The notes: generated from the letters alone by a model not told the origin. A stretch of DNA of 64,000 nucleotides from Acipenser ruthenus (GCF_902713425.1 NC_081190.1:99393571-99457570), one strand, 5' to 3'; shown: positions 22,593 through 35,953, counted from the first letter of the stretch. Made by a program: numbers and translations.

Positions 22593-23484
22593 TTCTTTCT
22601 GCAGCTTGACAGGGGGCGCTATTTCCCTTGTTATTTATGTTACTAACCTGGAAGCTGTAAGTCTAAACATCGTTTTCTTTTTTTTGTTTTTTTATTGTCC
22701 CATTCCACACACGAACAAGTATTGTATCAGCCTTTACTGGTTTTGAAAACTGAGTTAGGACAGAAAGGGTTATCGTATTATATTCTAAGCCGAAACTACC
22801 AGTAGCGGTCCGATACAAACAAATGTGAACAGGGTTAAGACAAAAGTACTGACGAGTTTTGCTAGTTATGGTTAGTTTAATTAATTAAAAAAACAAATAA
22901 AAGTTGATGAAGTACTTTTTATTATAGTAACAGAACGAGACATGTTTTAAAGCCACAAACTGCGTGTTTAGATTATTGTGCCAAACAAGAGAACAAAACG
23001 AGCATATCAACCAAGAACGGATTTAGTGACCCGTTCATTCGTTCGAGTTTATTTATATTATGTGTGACCTTAACAAATGTTTGACCAATGTTTTGCTTGC
23101 TTTCTTTTTGAAAGTCGTACATTTGTTACATTTTTTTTTATTTCGTTTACGCAGACGTGTATACAGACCCGTCGCTTCTTTTGCGGAACATCTCACATGC
23201 TGCTGCACGAATGACGTCGTCCTGTGTAAATCCTGGCATCTTGTCCTCCAATGATAAAGGCGCATGCAAATATATACCGAGAGGCATTACGGGAATGCAA
23301 TTTATAAATACTTATACTGAAAACTGAAGGAACCCATTACACCCAACAGACTGGAAAGTGCGATATGATAACAATGAAAATGTTATATTAGGAAAAGAGT
23401 GTTTCTTTAAATTGCAGATGTAGGCACCGTTTCTTTGAAAAATGTCTCTTGTGGACGGGTGACGACTCGCAATGTGTACAACTC

Positions 23485-23648
23485 ATACTTACCTGGCAGG
23501 GGAGATACCATGATCATGAAGGTGGTTCACCCAGGGCGAGGCTCGGCCATTGCACTCCGGCTGTGCTGACCCCTGCGAATTCCCCAAATGCGGGAATCTC
23601 GACTGCATAATTTCTGGTAGTGGGGGACTGCGTTCGCGCTCTCCCCTG
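23485..23648 (+). ncRNA. U1 snRNA, copy 9
   Basis: Full-length canonical U1. Octamer 23264-23271, PSE 23424-23444. Confidence 0.97.
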
Positions 23649-23945
23649 AAACTATGGTCAAAGACAGAAACAAACACGAACCCGTCGGAGGAAGGAACTC
23701 ACTCACTAGTTGTTCAACAACTCTCCGGCAGGCGGCTTCGTCACACAGGGAGTCAGGTTTTCTTTAAAAGGAGCTCAATGTTTTTAGCTTTCTGACTGTC
23801 AAATAAATAGCTACGTGGTTCCTGCACATCTATTTCCATGTTTCGTTATTTTTTATTGACAAGACTAAAAGTAAAGACTCAGCAGTGTCTGTATCAAAGT
23901 TTTTATTTTTATTTTAAATAATTGGAAATCATTTTCGAGCTTATC

Positions 23946-24008
23946 AGTTTTATTTATTTAGTTGATGTTTTTTATTCAAAGCAACTTACAGATAAACTGT
24001 GCATCACA

Positions 24009-24046
<38 letters not shown>

Positions 24047-24227
24047 AGAGTCACTTACAATAGGACCTGGGTTTTACATCTCATTTGAAGGAAGGAGCAC
24101 AAGGAGGTTAAGGGACTTGCTCAGGGACAGGGTCACACACAATGAGCCAGTGGCTGAGCTGGGATTGAACCAGGAACCTCCCGGTAACAAGAGCTTTTCT
24201 TTAACCACCTGACCACTAAGCCCCTTA
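23946..24227 (-). mobile_element. MIR/CORE-like SINE, copy 9
   Basis: (CTG)12CAG with the 12-bp tail segment, the longest SINE form (282 bp), shared with unit 11. Confidence 0.8.
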
Positions 24228-24307
24228 AATCATATCTTGGCAGACAAACACTTTAATTAGACAACATAAAACCACATACAAGCAGATTTACAAGCAGGGC
24301 TGCAATC

Positions 24308-24573
24308 GCGTTCGCGCTCTCCCCTGATGTTATAGTCAAAGTTAAAAACACAGGTATTGAAAGCAATTAGCGATTATCTATATATCTCCAGCAGGTGGCT
24401 CTGTCAGACTGGGAATGAGATTTTGTTTTTTCTTTCGGAGCGTATAATGTTCTAGAAAGTACCAAAGTGTTTTATGTACATGTATTGTGAAGTGTTTCAT
24501 CTTGAGAAGACAAAGTAACGAGTCAGCGGCACGTGTATCAAAGTTACAAAGTTGCTAATATTAAAGAAGACGA
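24308..24573 (+). pseudogene. U1 3'-end duplicate, copy 9
   Basis: Same remnant as in unit 1; the T tract that follows (near 24733) is interrupted as T9-A-T7. Confidence 0.78.
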
Positions 24574-25394
24574 GGTTCAGCGGTACAGTTGTTTTTTTAA
24601 AACATAGTGTTTCAGTTCTGTACAGACGTTCTATGTCGTTATCCGTTATTGATTCAGCTTTATTTAGATGATTGCCTTTACCTTGTTTTAATTTCCCGTT
24701 CCTCTGAGATACGAATCTACCAGCTTTACATCTTTTTTTTTATTTTTTTAACGTATTCTCATTTTGTTGATCATTAATGCACATTTCTGTACTGTGGGTG
24801 TTGTCGAGCGATTGAAAACGAGACATTTTGTGTTTGAATTGAAAGTGATGGTCTCGAGGAGTCGAACAGGTCACAATAAGCCTTCATCCATGTATCATGT
24901 AACCACATGTATGCTGTCTCTAACTGGAGGAGAGGGACCCTTGCCGTACTGCTCAGCCTAAAGAACCACACGAGTTGTTTGAAAGGGGGATTTATTTTGT
25001 AGAATAAACATCAAATTGGTTTCAGGGCATACAGTCCTCCAACGGCAACACAGCTCAGTAGTACAGCTGAGATCCATTACAACACTGCTGCAGATTCAAA
25101 CTAAAAGAGGGTAATATACAAAATGGATGCCTTTGAGAACTTAACACTTTCAATGCCAACGTGTGGCTACTACTTTGTGAACATACAATTTCGCAAGAAT
25201 CTAATGGCACTTTTAATGCTGCTATATACACACACAGACACACGGACACACGGGCCCGCACACGTGGAGCCCAGAGCTGCTTAAATGTTAACGTTTGTGA
25301 CAAATTAGAGATCTGGAAATCCCTCCCCCAACCTGTCATTGCATGAATGATATTAACTTAATACTATGAAAGAGATAAACCAAGACTGTCGTTC

Positions 25395-25514
25395 GCTTAC
25401 GGCCATACCACCTTGAGAACGCCCGCTCTCGTCTGATCTCGGAAGCTAAGCAAGGTCGGGCCTGGTTAGTACTTGGATGGGAGACCGCCTGGGAATACCA
25501 GGTGCTGTAAGCTT
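25395..25514 (+). rRNA. 5S rRNA, copy 9 (nt 32 A to C variant)
   Basis: Full-length 5S in which nt 32 is C (CCCGCTCTCG at 25423-25432) instead of A. This base closes helix III by pairing with U45, so the variant leaves a C-U mismatch next to the loop. Boxes A and C are intact, so it could still be transcribed. Confidence 0.95.
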
Positions 25515-26406
25515 TTCTTTCTGCAGCTTGACAGGGGGCGCTATTTCCCTTGTTATTTATGTTACTAACCTGGAAGCTGTAAGTCTAAACATCGTTTTCT
25601 TTTTTTTGTTTTTTTATTGTCCCATTCCACACACGAACAAGTATTGTATCAGCCTTTACTGGTTTTGAAAACTGAGTTAGGACAGAAAGGGTTATCGTAT
25701 TATATTCTAAGCCGAAACTACCAGTAGCGGTCCGATACAAACAAATGTGAACAGGGTTAAGACAAAAGTACTGACGAGTTTTGCTAGTTATGGTTAGTTT
25801 AATGAATTAAAAAAAGAAATAAAAGTTGATGAAGTACTTTTTATTATAGTAACAGAACGAGACATGTTTTAAAGCCACAAACTGCGTGTTTAGATTATTG
25901 TGCCAAACAAGAGAACAAAACGAGCATATCAACCAAGAACGGATTTAGTGACCCGTTCATTCGTTCGAGTTTATTTATATTATGTGTGACCTTAACAAAT
26001 GTTTGACCAATGTTTTGCTTGCTTTCTTTTTGAAAGTCGTACATTTGTTACATTTTTTTTTATTTCGTTTACGCAGACGTGTATACAGACCCGTCGCTTC
26101 TTTTGCGGAACATCTCACATGCTGCTGCACGAATGACGTCGTCCTGTGTAAATCCTGGCATCTTGTCCTCCAATGATAAAGGCGCATGCAAATATATACC
26201 GAGAGGCATTACGGGAATGCAATTTATAAATACTTATACTGAAAACTGAAGGAACCCATTACACCCAACAGACTGGAAAGTGCGATATGATAACAATGAA
26301 AATGTTATATTAGGAAAAGAGTGTTTCTTTAAATTGCAGATGTAGGCACCGTTTCTTTGAAAAATGTCTCTTGTGGACGGGTGACGACTCGCAATGTGTA
26401 CAACTC

Positions 26407-26570
26407 ATACTTACCTGGCAAGGGAGATACCATGATCATGAAGGTGGTTCACCCAGGGCGAGGCTCGGCCATTGCACTCCGGCTGTGCTGACCCCTGCGA
26501 ATTCCCCAAATGCGGGAATCTCGACTGCATAATTTCTGGTAGTGGGGGACTGCGTTCGCGCTCTCCCCTG
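26407..26570 (+). ncRNA. U1 snRNA, copy 10 (nt 15 G to A variant)
   Basis: Full-length U1, but nt 15 is A (GGCAAGGGAG) instead of G. That base lies in the GCAGGGG strand that pairs with CCCCUGC to close the U1 core, so one G-C pair becomes A-C. The same change is in copy 12 only. Sm site AATTTCTGG. Octamer 26186-26193, PSE 26346-26366. Confidence 0.96.
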
Positions 26571-26867
26571 AAACTATGGTCAAAGACAGAAACAAACACG
26601 AACCCGTCGGAGGAAGGAACTCACTCACTAGTTGTTCAACAACTCTCCGGCAGGCGGCTTCGTCACACAGGGAGTCAGGTTTTCTTTAAAAGGAGCTCAA
26701 TGTTTTTAGCTTTCTGACTGTCAAATAAATAGCTACGTGGTTCCTGCACATCTATTTCCATGTTTCGTTATTTTTTATTGACAAGACTAAAAGTAAAGAC
26801 TCAGCAGTGTCTGTATCAAAGTTTTTATTTTTATTTTAAATAATTGGAAATCATTTTCGAGCTTATC

Positions 26868-27137
26868 AGTTTTATTTATTTAGTTGATGTTTTTTATTCA
26901 AAGCAACTTACAGATAAACTGTGCATCACAACTGCTGCTGCTGCTGCTGCTGCTGCTGAGTCACTTACAATAGGACCTGGGTTTTACATCTCATTTGAAG
27001 GAAGGAGCACAAGGAGGTTAAGGGACTTGCTCAGGGACAGGGTCACACACAATGAGCCAGTGGCTGAGCTGGGATTGAACCAGGAACCTCCCGGTAACAA
27101 GAGCTTTTCTTTAACCACCTGACCACTAAGCCCCTTA
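26868..27137 (-). mobile_element. MIR/CORE-like SINE, copy 10
   Basis: (CTG)9, with the 12-bp tail segment. Confidence 0.8.
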
Positions 27138-27217
27138 AATCATATCTTGGCAGACAAACACTTTAATTAGACAACATAAAACCACATACAAGCAGATTTA
27201 CAAGCAGGGCTGCAATC

Positions 27218-27483
27218 GCGTTCGCGCTCTCCCCTGATGTTATAGTCAAAGTTAAAAACACAGGTATTGAAAGCAATTAGCGATTATCTATATATCTCCA
27301 GCAGGTGGCTCTGTCAGACTGGGAATGAGATTTTGTTTTTTCTTTCGGAGCGTATAATGTTCTAGAAAGTACCAAAGTGTTTTATGTACATGTATTGTGA
27401 AGTGTTTCATCTTGAGAAGACAAAGTAACGAGTCAGCGGCACGTGTATCAAAGTTACAAAGTTGCTAATATTAAAGAAGACGA
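27218..27483 (+). pseudogene. U1 3'-end duplicate, copy 10
   Basis: Same remnant as in unit 1; followed by an uninterrupted 18-T tract. Confidence 0.78.
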
Positions 27484-28305
27484 GGTTCAGCGGTACAGTT
27501 GTTTTTTTAAAACATAGTGTTTCAGTTCTGTACAGACGTTCTATGTCGTTATCCGTTATTGATTCAGCTTTATTTAGATGATTGCCTTTACCTTGTTTTA
27601 ATTTCCCGTTCCTCTGAGATACGAATCTACCAGCTTTACATCTTTTTTTTTTTTTTTTTTAACGTATTCTCATTTTGTTGATCATTAATGCACATTTCTG
27701 TACTGTGGGTGTTGTCGAGCGATTGAAAACGAGACATTTTGTGTTTGAATTGAAAGTGGTGGTCTCGAGGAGTCGAACAGGTCACAATAAGCCTTCATCC
27801 ATGTATCATGTAACCACATGTATGCTGTCTCTAACTGGAGGAGAGGGACCCTTGCCGTACTGCTCAGCCTAAAGAACCACACGAGTTGTTTGAAAGGGGG
27901 ATTTATTTTGTAGAATAAACATCAAATTGGTTTCAGGGCATACAGTCCTCCAACGGCAACACAGCTCAGTAGTACAGCTGAGATCCATTACAACACTGCT
28001 GCAGATTCAAACTAAAAGAGGGTAATATACAAAATGGATGCCTTTGAGAACTTAACACTTTCAATGCCAACGTGTGGCTACTACTTTGTGAACATACAAT
28101 TTCGCAAGAATCTAATGGCACTTTTAATGCTGCTATATACACACACAGACACACGGACACACGGGCCCGCACACGTGGAGCCCAGAGCTGCTTAAATGTT
28201 AACGTTTGTGACAAATTAGAGATCTGGAAATCCCTCCCCCAACCTGTCATTGCATGAATGATATTAACTTAATACTATGAAAGAGATAAACCAAGACTGT
28301 CGTTC

Positions 28306-28425
28306 GCTTACGGCCATACCACCTTGAGAACGCCCGATCTCGTCTGATCTCGGAAGCTAAGCAAGGTCGGGCCTGGTTAGTACTTGGATGGGAGACCGCC
28401 TGGGAATACCAGGTGCTGTAAGCTT
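28306..28425 (+). rRNA. 5S rRNA, copy 10
   Basis: Identical to copy 1 (A at nt 32). Confidence 0.97.
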
Positions 28426-29317
28426 TTCTTTCTGCAGCTTGACAGGGGGCGCTATTTCCCTTGTTATTTATGTTACTAACCTGGAAGCTGTAAGTCTAAA
28501 CATCGTTTTCTTTTTTTTGTTTTTTTATTGTCCCATTCCACACACGAACAAGTATTGTATCAGCCTTTACTGGTTTTGAAAACTGAGTTAGGACAGAAAG
28601 GGTTATCGTATTATATTCTAAGCCGAAACTACCAGTAGCGGTCCGATACAAACAAATGTGAACAGGGTTAAGACAAAAGTACTGACGAGTTTTGCTAGTT
28701 ATGGTTAGTTTAATTAATTAAAAAAACAAATAAAAGTTGATGAAGTACTTTTTATTATAGTAACAGAACGAGACATGTTTTAAAGCCACAAACTGCGTGT
28801 TTAGATTATTGTGCCAAACAAGAGAACAAAACGAGCATATCAACCAAGAACGGATTTAGTGACCCGTTCATTCGTTCGAGTTTATTTATATTATGTGTGA
28901 CCTTAACAAATGTTTGACCAATGTTTTGCTTGCTTTCTTTTTGAAAGTCGTACATTTGTTACATTTTTTTTTATTTCGTTTACGCAGACGTGTATACAGA
29001 CCCGTCGCTTCTTTTGCGGAACATCTCACATGCTGCTGCACGAATGACGTCGTCCTGTGTAAATCCTGGCATCTTGTCCTCCAATGATAAAGGCGCATGC
29101 AAATATATACCGAGAGGCATTACGGGAATGCAATTTATAAATACTTATACTGAAAACTGAAGGAACCCATTACACCCAACAGACTGGAAAGTGCGATATG
29201 ATAACAATGAAAATGTTATATTAGGAAAAGAGTGTTTCTTTAAATTGCAGATGTAGGCACCGTTTCTTTGAAAAATGTCTCTTGTGGACGGGTGACGACT
29301 CGCAATGTGTACAACTC

Positions 29318-29481
29318 ATACTTACCTGGCAGGGGAGATACCATGATCATGAAGGTGGTTCACCCAGGGCGAGGCTCGGCCATTGCACTCCGGCTGTGCT
29401 GACCCCTGCGAATTCCCCAAATGCGGGAATCTCGACTGCATAATTTCTGGTAGTGGGGGACTGCGTTCGCGCTCTCCCCTG
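29318..29481 (+). ncRNA. U1 snRNA, copy 11
   Basis: Full-length canonical U1, counterpart of copy 9. Octamer 29097-29104, PSE 29257-29277. Confidence 0.97.
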
Positions 29482-29778
29482 AAACTATGGTCAAAGACAG
29501 AAACAAACACGAACCCGTCGGAGGAAGGAACTCACTCACTAGTTGTTCAACAACTCTCCGGCAGGCGGCTTCGTCACACAGGGAGTCAGGTTTTCTTTAA
29601 AAGGAGCTCAATGTTTTTAGCTTTCTGACTGTCAAATAAATAGCTACGTGGTTCCTGCACATCTATTTCCATGTTTCGTTATTTTTTATTGACAAGACTA
29701 AAAGTAAAGACTCAGCAGTGTCTGTATCAAAGTTTTTATTTTTATTTTAAATAATTGGAAATCATTTTCGAGCTTATC

Positions 29779-29841
29779 AGTTTTATTTATTTAGTTGATG
29801 TTTTTTATTCAAAGCAACTTACAGATAAACTGTGCATCACA

Positions 29842-29879
<38 letters not shown>

Positions 29880-30060
29880 AGAGTCACTTACAATAGGACC
29901 TGGGTTTTACATCTCATTTGAAGGAAGGAGCACAAGGAGGTTAAGGGACTTGCTCAGGGACAGGGTCACACACAATGAGCCAGTGGCTGAGCTGGGATTG
30001 AACCAGGAACCTCCCGGTAACAAGAGCTTTTCTTTAACCACCTGACCACTAAGCCCCTTA
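29779..30060 (-). mobile_element. MIR/CORE-like SINE, copy 11
   Basis: (CTG)12CAG with the 12-bp tail segment, as in unit 9. Confidence 0.8.
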
Positions 30061-30140
30061 AATCATATCTTGGCAGACAAACACTTTAATTAGACAACAT
30101 AAAACCACATACAAGCAGATTTACAAGCAGGGCTGCAATC

Positions 30141-30406
30141 GCGTTCGCGCTCTCCCCTGATGTTATAGTCAAAGTTAAAAACACAGGTATTGAAAGCAAT
30201 TAGCGATTATCTATATATCTCCAGCAGGTGGCTCTGTCAGACTGGGAATGAGATTTTGTTTTTTCTTTCGGAGCGTATAATGTTCTAGAAAGTACCAAAG
30301 TGTTTTATGTACATGTATTGTGAAGTGTTTCATCTTGAGAAGACAAAGTAACGAGTCAGCGGCACGTGTATCAAAGTTACAAAGTTGCTAATATTAAAGA
30401 AGACGA
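30141..30406 (+). pseudogene. U1 3'-end duplicate, copy 11
   Basis: Same remnant as in unit 1; followed by T9-A-T7. Confidence 0.78.
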
Positions 30407-31227
30407 GGTTCAGCGGTACAGTTGTTTTTTTAAAACATAGTGTTTCAGTTCTGTACAGACGTTCTATGTCGTTATCCGTTATTGATTCAGCTTTATTTAG
30501 ATGATTGCCTTTACCTTGTTTTAATTTCCCGTTCCTCTGAGATACGAATCTACCAGCTTTACATCTTTTTTTTTATTTTTTTAACGTATTCTCATTTTGT
30601 TGATCATTAATGCACATTTCTGTACTGTGGGTGTTGTCGAGCGATTGAAAACGAGACATTTTGTGTTTGAATTGAAAGTGATGGTCTCGAGGAGTCGAAC
30701 AGGTCACAATAAGCCTTCATCCATGTATCATGTAACCACATGTATGCTGTCTCTAACTGGAGGAGAGGGACCCTTGCCGTACTGCTCAGCCTAAAGAACC
30801 ACACGAGTTGTTTGAAAGGGGGATTTATTTTGTAGAATAAACATCAAATTGGTTTCAGGGCATACAGTCCTCCAACGGCAACACAGCTCAGTAGTACAGC
30901 TGAGATCCATTACAACACTGCTGCAGATTCAAACTAAAAGAGGGTAATATACAAAATGGATGCCTTTGAGAACTTAACACTTTCAATGCCAACGTGTGGC
31001 TACTACTTTGTGAACATACAATTTCGCAAGAATCTAATGGCACTTTTAATGCTGCTATATACACACACAGACACACGGACACACGGGCCCGCACACGTGG
31101 AGCCCAGAGCTGCTTAAATGTTAACGTTTGTGACAAATTAGAGATCTGGAAATCCCTCCCCCAACCTGTCATTGCATGAATGATATTAACTTAATACTAT
31201 GAAAGAGATAAACCAAGACTGTCGTTC

Positions 31228-31347
31228 GCTTACGGCCATACCACCTTGAGAACGCCCGCTCTCGTCTGATCTCGGAAGCTAAGCAAGGTCGGGCCTGGTT
31301 AGTACTTGGATGGGAGACCGCCTGGGAATACCAGGTGCTGTAAGCTT
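31228..31347 (+). rRNA. 5S rRNA, copy 11 (nt 32 A to C variant)
   Basis: Carries C at nt 32 like copy 9, its counterpart in the 5833-bp duplication. Confidence 0.95.
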
Positions 31348-32239
31348 TTCTTTCTGCAGCTTGACAGGGGGCGCTATTTCCCTTGTTATTTATGTTACTA
31401 ACCTGGAAGCTGTAAGTCTAAACATCGTTTTCTTTTTTTTGTTTTTTTATTGTCCCATTCCACACACGAACAAGTATTGTATCAGCCTTTACTGGTTTTG
31501 AAAACTGAGTTAGGACAGAAAGGGTTATCGTATTATATTCTAAGCCGAAACTACCAGTAGCGGTCCGATACAAACAAATGTGAACAGGGTTAAGACAAAA
31601 GTACTGACGAGTTTTGCTAGTTATGGTTAGTTTAATGAATTAAAAAAAGAAATAAAAGTTGATGAAGTACTTTTTATTATAGTAACAGAACGAGACATGT
31701 TTTAAAGCCACAAACTGCGTGTTTAGATTATTGTGCCAAACAAGAGAACAAAACGAGCATATCAACCAAGAACGGATTTAGTGACCCGTTCATTCGTTCG
31801 AGTTTATTTATATTATGTGTGACCTTAACAAATGTTTGACCAATGTTTTGCTTGCTTTCTTTTTGAAAGTCGTACATTTGTTACATTTTTTTTTATTTCG
31901 TTTACGCAGACGTGTATACAGACCCGTCGCTTCTTTTGCGGAACATCTCACATGCTGCTGCACGAATGACGTCGTCCTGTGTAAATCCTGGCATCTTGTC
32001 CTCCAATGATAAAGGCGCATGCAAATATATACCGAGAGGCATTACGGGAATGCAATTTATAAATACTTATACTGAAAACTGAAGGAACCCATTACACCCA
32101 ACAGACTGGAAAGTGCGATATGATAACAATGAAAATGTTATATTAGGAAAAGAGTGTTTCTTTAAATTGCAGATGTAGGCACCGTTTCTTTGAAAAATGT
32201 CTCTTGTGGACGGGTGACGACTCGCAATGTGTACAACTC

Positions 32240-32403
32240 ATACTTACCTGGCAAGGGAGATACCATGATCATGAAGGTGGTTCACCCAGGGCGAGGCTCG
32301 GCCATTGCACTCCGGCTGTGCTGACCCCTGCGAATTCCCCAAATGCGGGAATCTCGACTGCATAATTTCTGGTAGTGGGGGACTGCGTTCGCGCTCTCCC
32401 CTG
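32240..32403 (+). ncRNA. U1 snRNA, copy 12 (nt 15 G to A variant)
   Basis: Carries A at nt 15 like copy 10. Otherwise full-length. Octamer 32019-32026, PSE 32179-32199. Confidence 0.96.
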
Positions 32404-32700
32404 AAACTATGGTCAAAGACAGAAACAAACACGAACCCGTCGGAGGAAGGAACTCACTCACTAGTTGTTCAACAACTCTCCGGCAGGCGGCTTCGTCACA
32501 CAGGGAGTCAGGTTTTCTTTAAAAGGAGCTCAATGTTTTTAGCTTTCTGACTGTCAAATAAATAGCTACGTGGTTCCTGCACATCTATTTCCATGTTTCG
32601 TTATTTTTTATTGACAAGACTAAAAGTAAAGACTCAGCAGTGTCTGTATCAAAGTTTTTATTTTTATTTTAAATAATTGGAAATCATTTTCGAGCTTATC

Positions 32701-32970
32701 AGTTTTATTTATTTAGTTGATGTTTTTTATTCAAAGCAACTTACAGATAAACTGTGCATCACAACTGCTGCTGCTGCTGCTGCTGCTGCTGAGTCACTTA
32801 CAATAGGACCTGGGTTTTACATCTCATTTGAAGGAAGGAGCACAAGGAGGTTAAGGGACTTGCTCAGGGACAGGGTCACACACAATGAGCCAGTGGCTGA
32901 GCTGGGATTGAACCAGGAACCTCCCGGTAACAAGAGCTTTTCTTTAACCACCTGACCACTAAGCCCCTTA
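32701..32970 (-). mobile_element. MIR/CORE-like SINE, copy 12
   Basis: (CTG)9 with the 12-bp tail segment, as in unit 10. Confidence 0.8.
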
Positions 32971-33050
32971 AATCATATCTTGGCAGACAAACACTTTAAT
33001 TAGACAACATAAAACCACATACAAGCAGATTTACAAGCAGGGCTGCAATC

Positions 33051-33316
33051 GCGTTCGCGCTCTCCCCTGATGTTATAGTCAAAGTTAAAAACACAGGTAT
33101 TGAAAGCAATTAGCGATTATCTATATATCTCCAGCAGGTGGCTCTGTCAGACTGGGAATGAGATTTTGTTTTTTCTTTCGGAGCGTATAATGTTCTAGAA
33201 AGTACCAAAGTGTTTTATGTACATGTATTGTGAAGTGTTTCATCTTGAGAAGACAAAGTAACGAGTCAGCGGCACGTGTATCAAAGTTACAAAGTTGCTA
33301 ATATTAAAGAAGACGA
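33051..33316 (+). pseudogene. U1 3'-end duplicate, copy 12
   Basis: Same remnant as in unit 1. The unit changes type just after it (AAACCATAG, 17-T tract). Confidence 0.78.
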
Positions 33317-34137
33317 GGTTCAGCGGTACAGTTGTTTTTTTAAACCATAGTGTTTCAGTTCTGTACAGACGTTCTATGTCGTTATCCGTTATTGATTCAG
33401 CTTTATTTAGATGATTGCCTTTACCTTGTTTTAATTTCCCGTTCCTCTGAGATACGAATCTACCAGCTTTACATCTTTTTTTTTTTTTTTTTAACGTATT
33501 CTCATTTTGTTGATCATTAATGCACATTTCTGTACTGTGGGTGTTGTCGAGCGATTGAAAACGAGACATTTTGTGTTTGAATTGAAAGTGATGGTCTCGA
33601 GGAGTCGAACAGGTCACAATAAGCCTTCATCCATGTATCATGTAACCACATGTATGCTGTCTCTAACTGGAGGAGAGGGACCCTTGCCGTACTGCTCAGC
33701 CTAAAGAACCACACGAGTTGTTTGAAAGGGGGATTTATTTTGTAGAATAAACATCAAATTGGTTTCAGGGCATACAGTCCTCCAACGGCAACACAGCTCA
33801 GTAGTACAGCTGAGATCCATTACAACACTGCTGCAGATTCAAACTAAAAGAGGGTAATATACAAAATGGATGCCTTTGAGAACTTAACACTTTCAATGCC
33901 AACGTGTGGCTACTACTTTGTGAACATACAATTTCGCAAGAATCTAATGGCACTTTTAATGCTGCTATATACACACACAGACACACGGACACACGGGCCC
34001 GCACACGTGGAGCCCAGAGCTGCTTAAATGTTAACGTTTGTGACAAATTAGAGATCTGGAAATCCCTCCCCCAACCTGTCATTGCATGAATGATATTAAC
34101 TTAATACTATGAAAGAGATAAACCAAGACTGTCGTTC

Positions 34138-34257
34138 GCTTACGGCCATACCACCTTGAGAACGCCCGATCTCGTCTGATCTCGGAAGCTAAGCAAGGTC
34201 GGGCCTGGTTAGTACTTGGATGGGAGACCGCCTGGGAATACCAGGTGCTGTAAGCTT
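34138..34257 (+). rRNA. 5S rRNA, copy 12
   Basis: Identical to copy 1. The T tract near 34795 is one base shorter than in most units. Confidence 0.97.
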
Positions 34258-35148
34258 TTCTTTCTGCAGCTTGACAGGGGGCGCTATTTCCCTTGTTATT
34301 TATGTTACTAACCTGGAAGCTGTAAGTCTAAACATCGTTTTCTTTTTTTTGTTTTTTTATTGTCCCATTCCACACACGAACAAGTATTGTATCAGCCTTT
34401 ACTGGTTTTGAAAACTGAGTTAGGACAGAAAGGGTTATCGTATTATATTCTAAGCCGAAACTACCAGTAGCGGTCCGATACAAACAAATGTGAACAGGGT
34501 TAAGACAAAAGTACTGACGAGTTTTGCTAGTTATGGTTAGTTTAATGAATTAAAAAAAGAAATAAAAGTTGATGAAGTACTTTTTATTATAGTAACAGAA
34601 CGAGACATGTTTTAAAGCCACAAACTGCGTGTTTAGATTATTGTGCCAAACAAGAGAACAAAACGAGCATATCAACCAAGAACGGATTTAGTGACCCGTT
34701 CATTCGTTCGAGTTTATTTATATTATGTGTGACCTTAACAAATGTTTGACCAATGTTTTGCTTGCTTTCTTTTTGAAAGTCGTACATTTGTTACATTTTT
34801 TTTATTTCGTTTACGCAGACGTGTATACAGACCCGTCGCTTCTTTTGCGGAACATCTCACATGCTGCTGCACGAATGACGTCGTCCTGTGTAAATCCTGG
34901 CATCTTGTCCTCCAATGATAAAGGCGCATGCAAATATATACCGAGAGGCATTACGGGAATGCAATTTATAAATACTTATACTGAAAACTGAAGGAACCCA
35001 TTACACCCAACAGACTGGAAAGTGCGATATGATAACAATGAAAATGTTATATTAGGAAAAGAGTGTTTCTTTAAATTGCAGATGTAGGCACCGTTTCTTT
35101 GAAAAATGTCTCTTGTGGACGGGTGACGACTCGCAATGTGTACAACTC

Positions 35149-35312
35149 ATACTTACCTGGCAGGGGAGATACCATGATCATGAAGGTGGTTCACCCAGGG
35201 CGAGGCTCGGCCATTGCACTCCGGCTGTGCTGACCCCTGCGAATTCCCCAAATGCGGGAATCTCGACTGCATAATTTCTGGTAGTGGGGGACTGCGTTCG
35301 CGCTCTCCCCTG
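35149..35312 (+). ncRNA. U1 snRNA, copy 13
   Basis: Full-length canonical U1. Octamer 34928-34935, PSE 35088-35108. Confidence 0.97.
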
Positions 35313-35609
35313 AAACTATGGTCAAAGACAGAAACAAACACGAACCCGTCGGAGGAAGGAACTCACTCACTAGTTGTTCAACAACTCTCCGGCAGGCGGC
35401 TTCGTCACACAGGGAGTCAGGTTTTCTTTAAAAGGAGCTCAATGTTTTTAGCTTTCTGACTGTCAAATAAATAGCTACGTGGTTCCTGCACATCTATTTC
35501 CATGTTTCGTTATTTTTTATTGACAAGACTAAAAGTAAAGACTCAGCAGTGTCTGTATCAAAGTTTTTATTTTTATTTTAAATAATTGGAAATCATTTTC
35601 GAGCTTATC

Positions 35610-35873
35610 AGTTTTATTTATTTAGTTGATGTTTTTTATTCAAAGCAACTTACAGATAAACTGTGCATCACAACTGTTGCTGCTGCTGCTGCTGAGTCAC
35701 TTACAATAGGACCTGGGTTTTACATCTCATTTGAAGGAAGGAGCACAAGGAGGTTAAGGGACTTGCTCAGGGACAGGGTCACACACAATGAGCCAGTGGC
35801 TGAGCTGGGATTGAACCAGGAACCTCCCGGTAACAAGAGCTTTTCTTTAACCACCTGACCACTAAGCCCCTTA
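35610..35873 (-). mobile_element. MIR/CORE-like SINE, copy 13
   Basis: First unit with the interrupted run CTG-TTG-(CTG)5, the 'B' form also found in units 15, 16, 19 and 20. Confidence 0.8.
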
Positions 35874-35953
35874 AATCATATCTTGGCAGACAAACACTTT
35901 AATTAGACAACATAAAACCACATACAAGCAGATTTACAAGCAGGGCTGCAATC

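Larger units (their letters stand above)
21921..33330 (+). repeat. Two-unit higher-order repeat, 5833-bp period
   Basis: Units 9 and 10 recur as units 11 and 12 at an exact 5833-bp offset: U1 copies 23485 to 29318 and 26407 to 32240; (CTG)12CAG in 9 and 11; (CTG)9 in 10 and 12; the 5S nt-32 change in 9 and 11; the U1 nt-15 change in 10 and 12. The rear of unit 8 also matches the rear of unit 10 at that offset. The similarity stops inside unit 12, near 33.3 kb, where AAACCATAG and a 17-T tract replace the unit 10 forms. The ends given are approximate. Confidence 0.85.
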
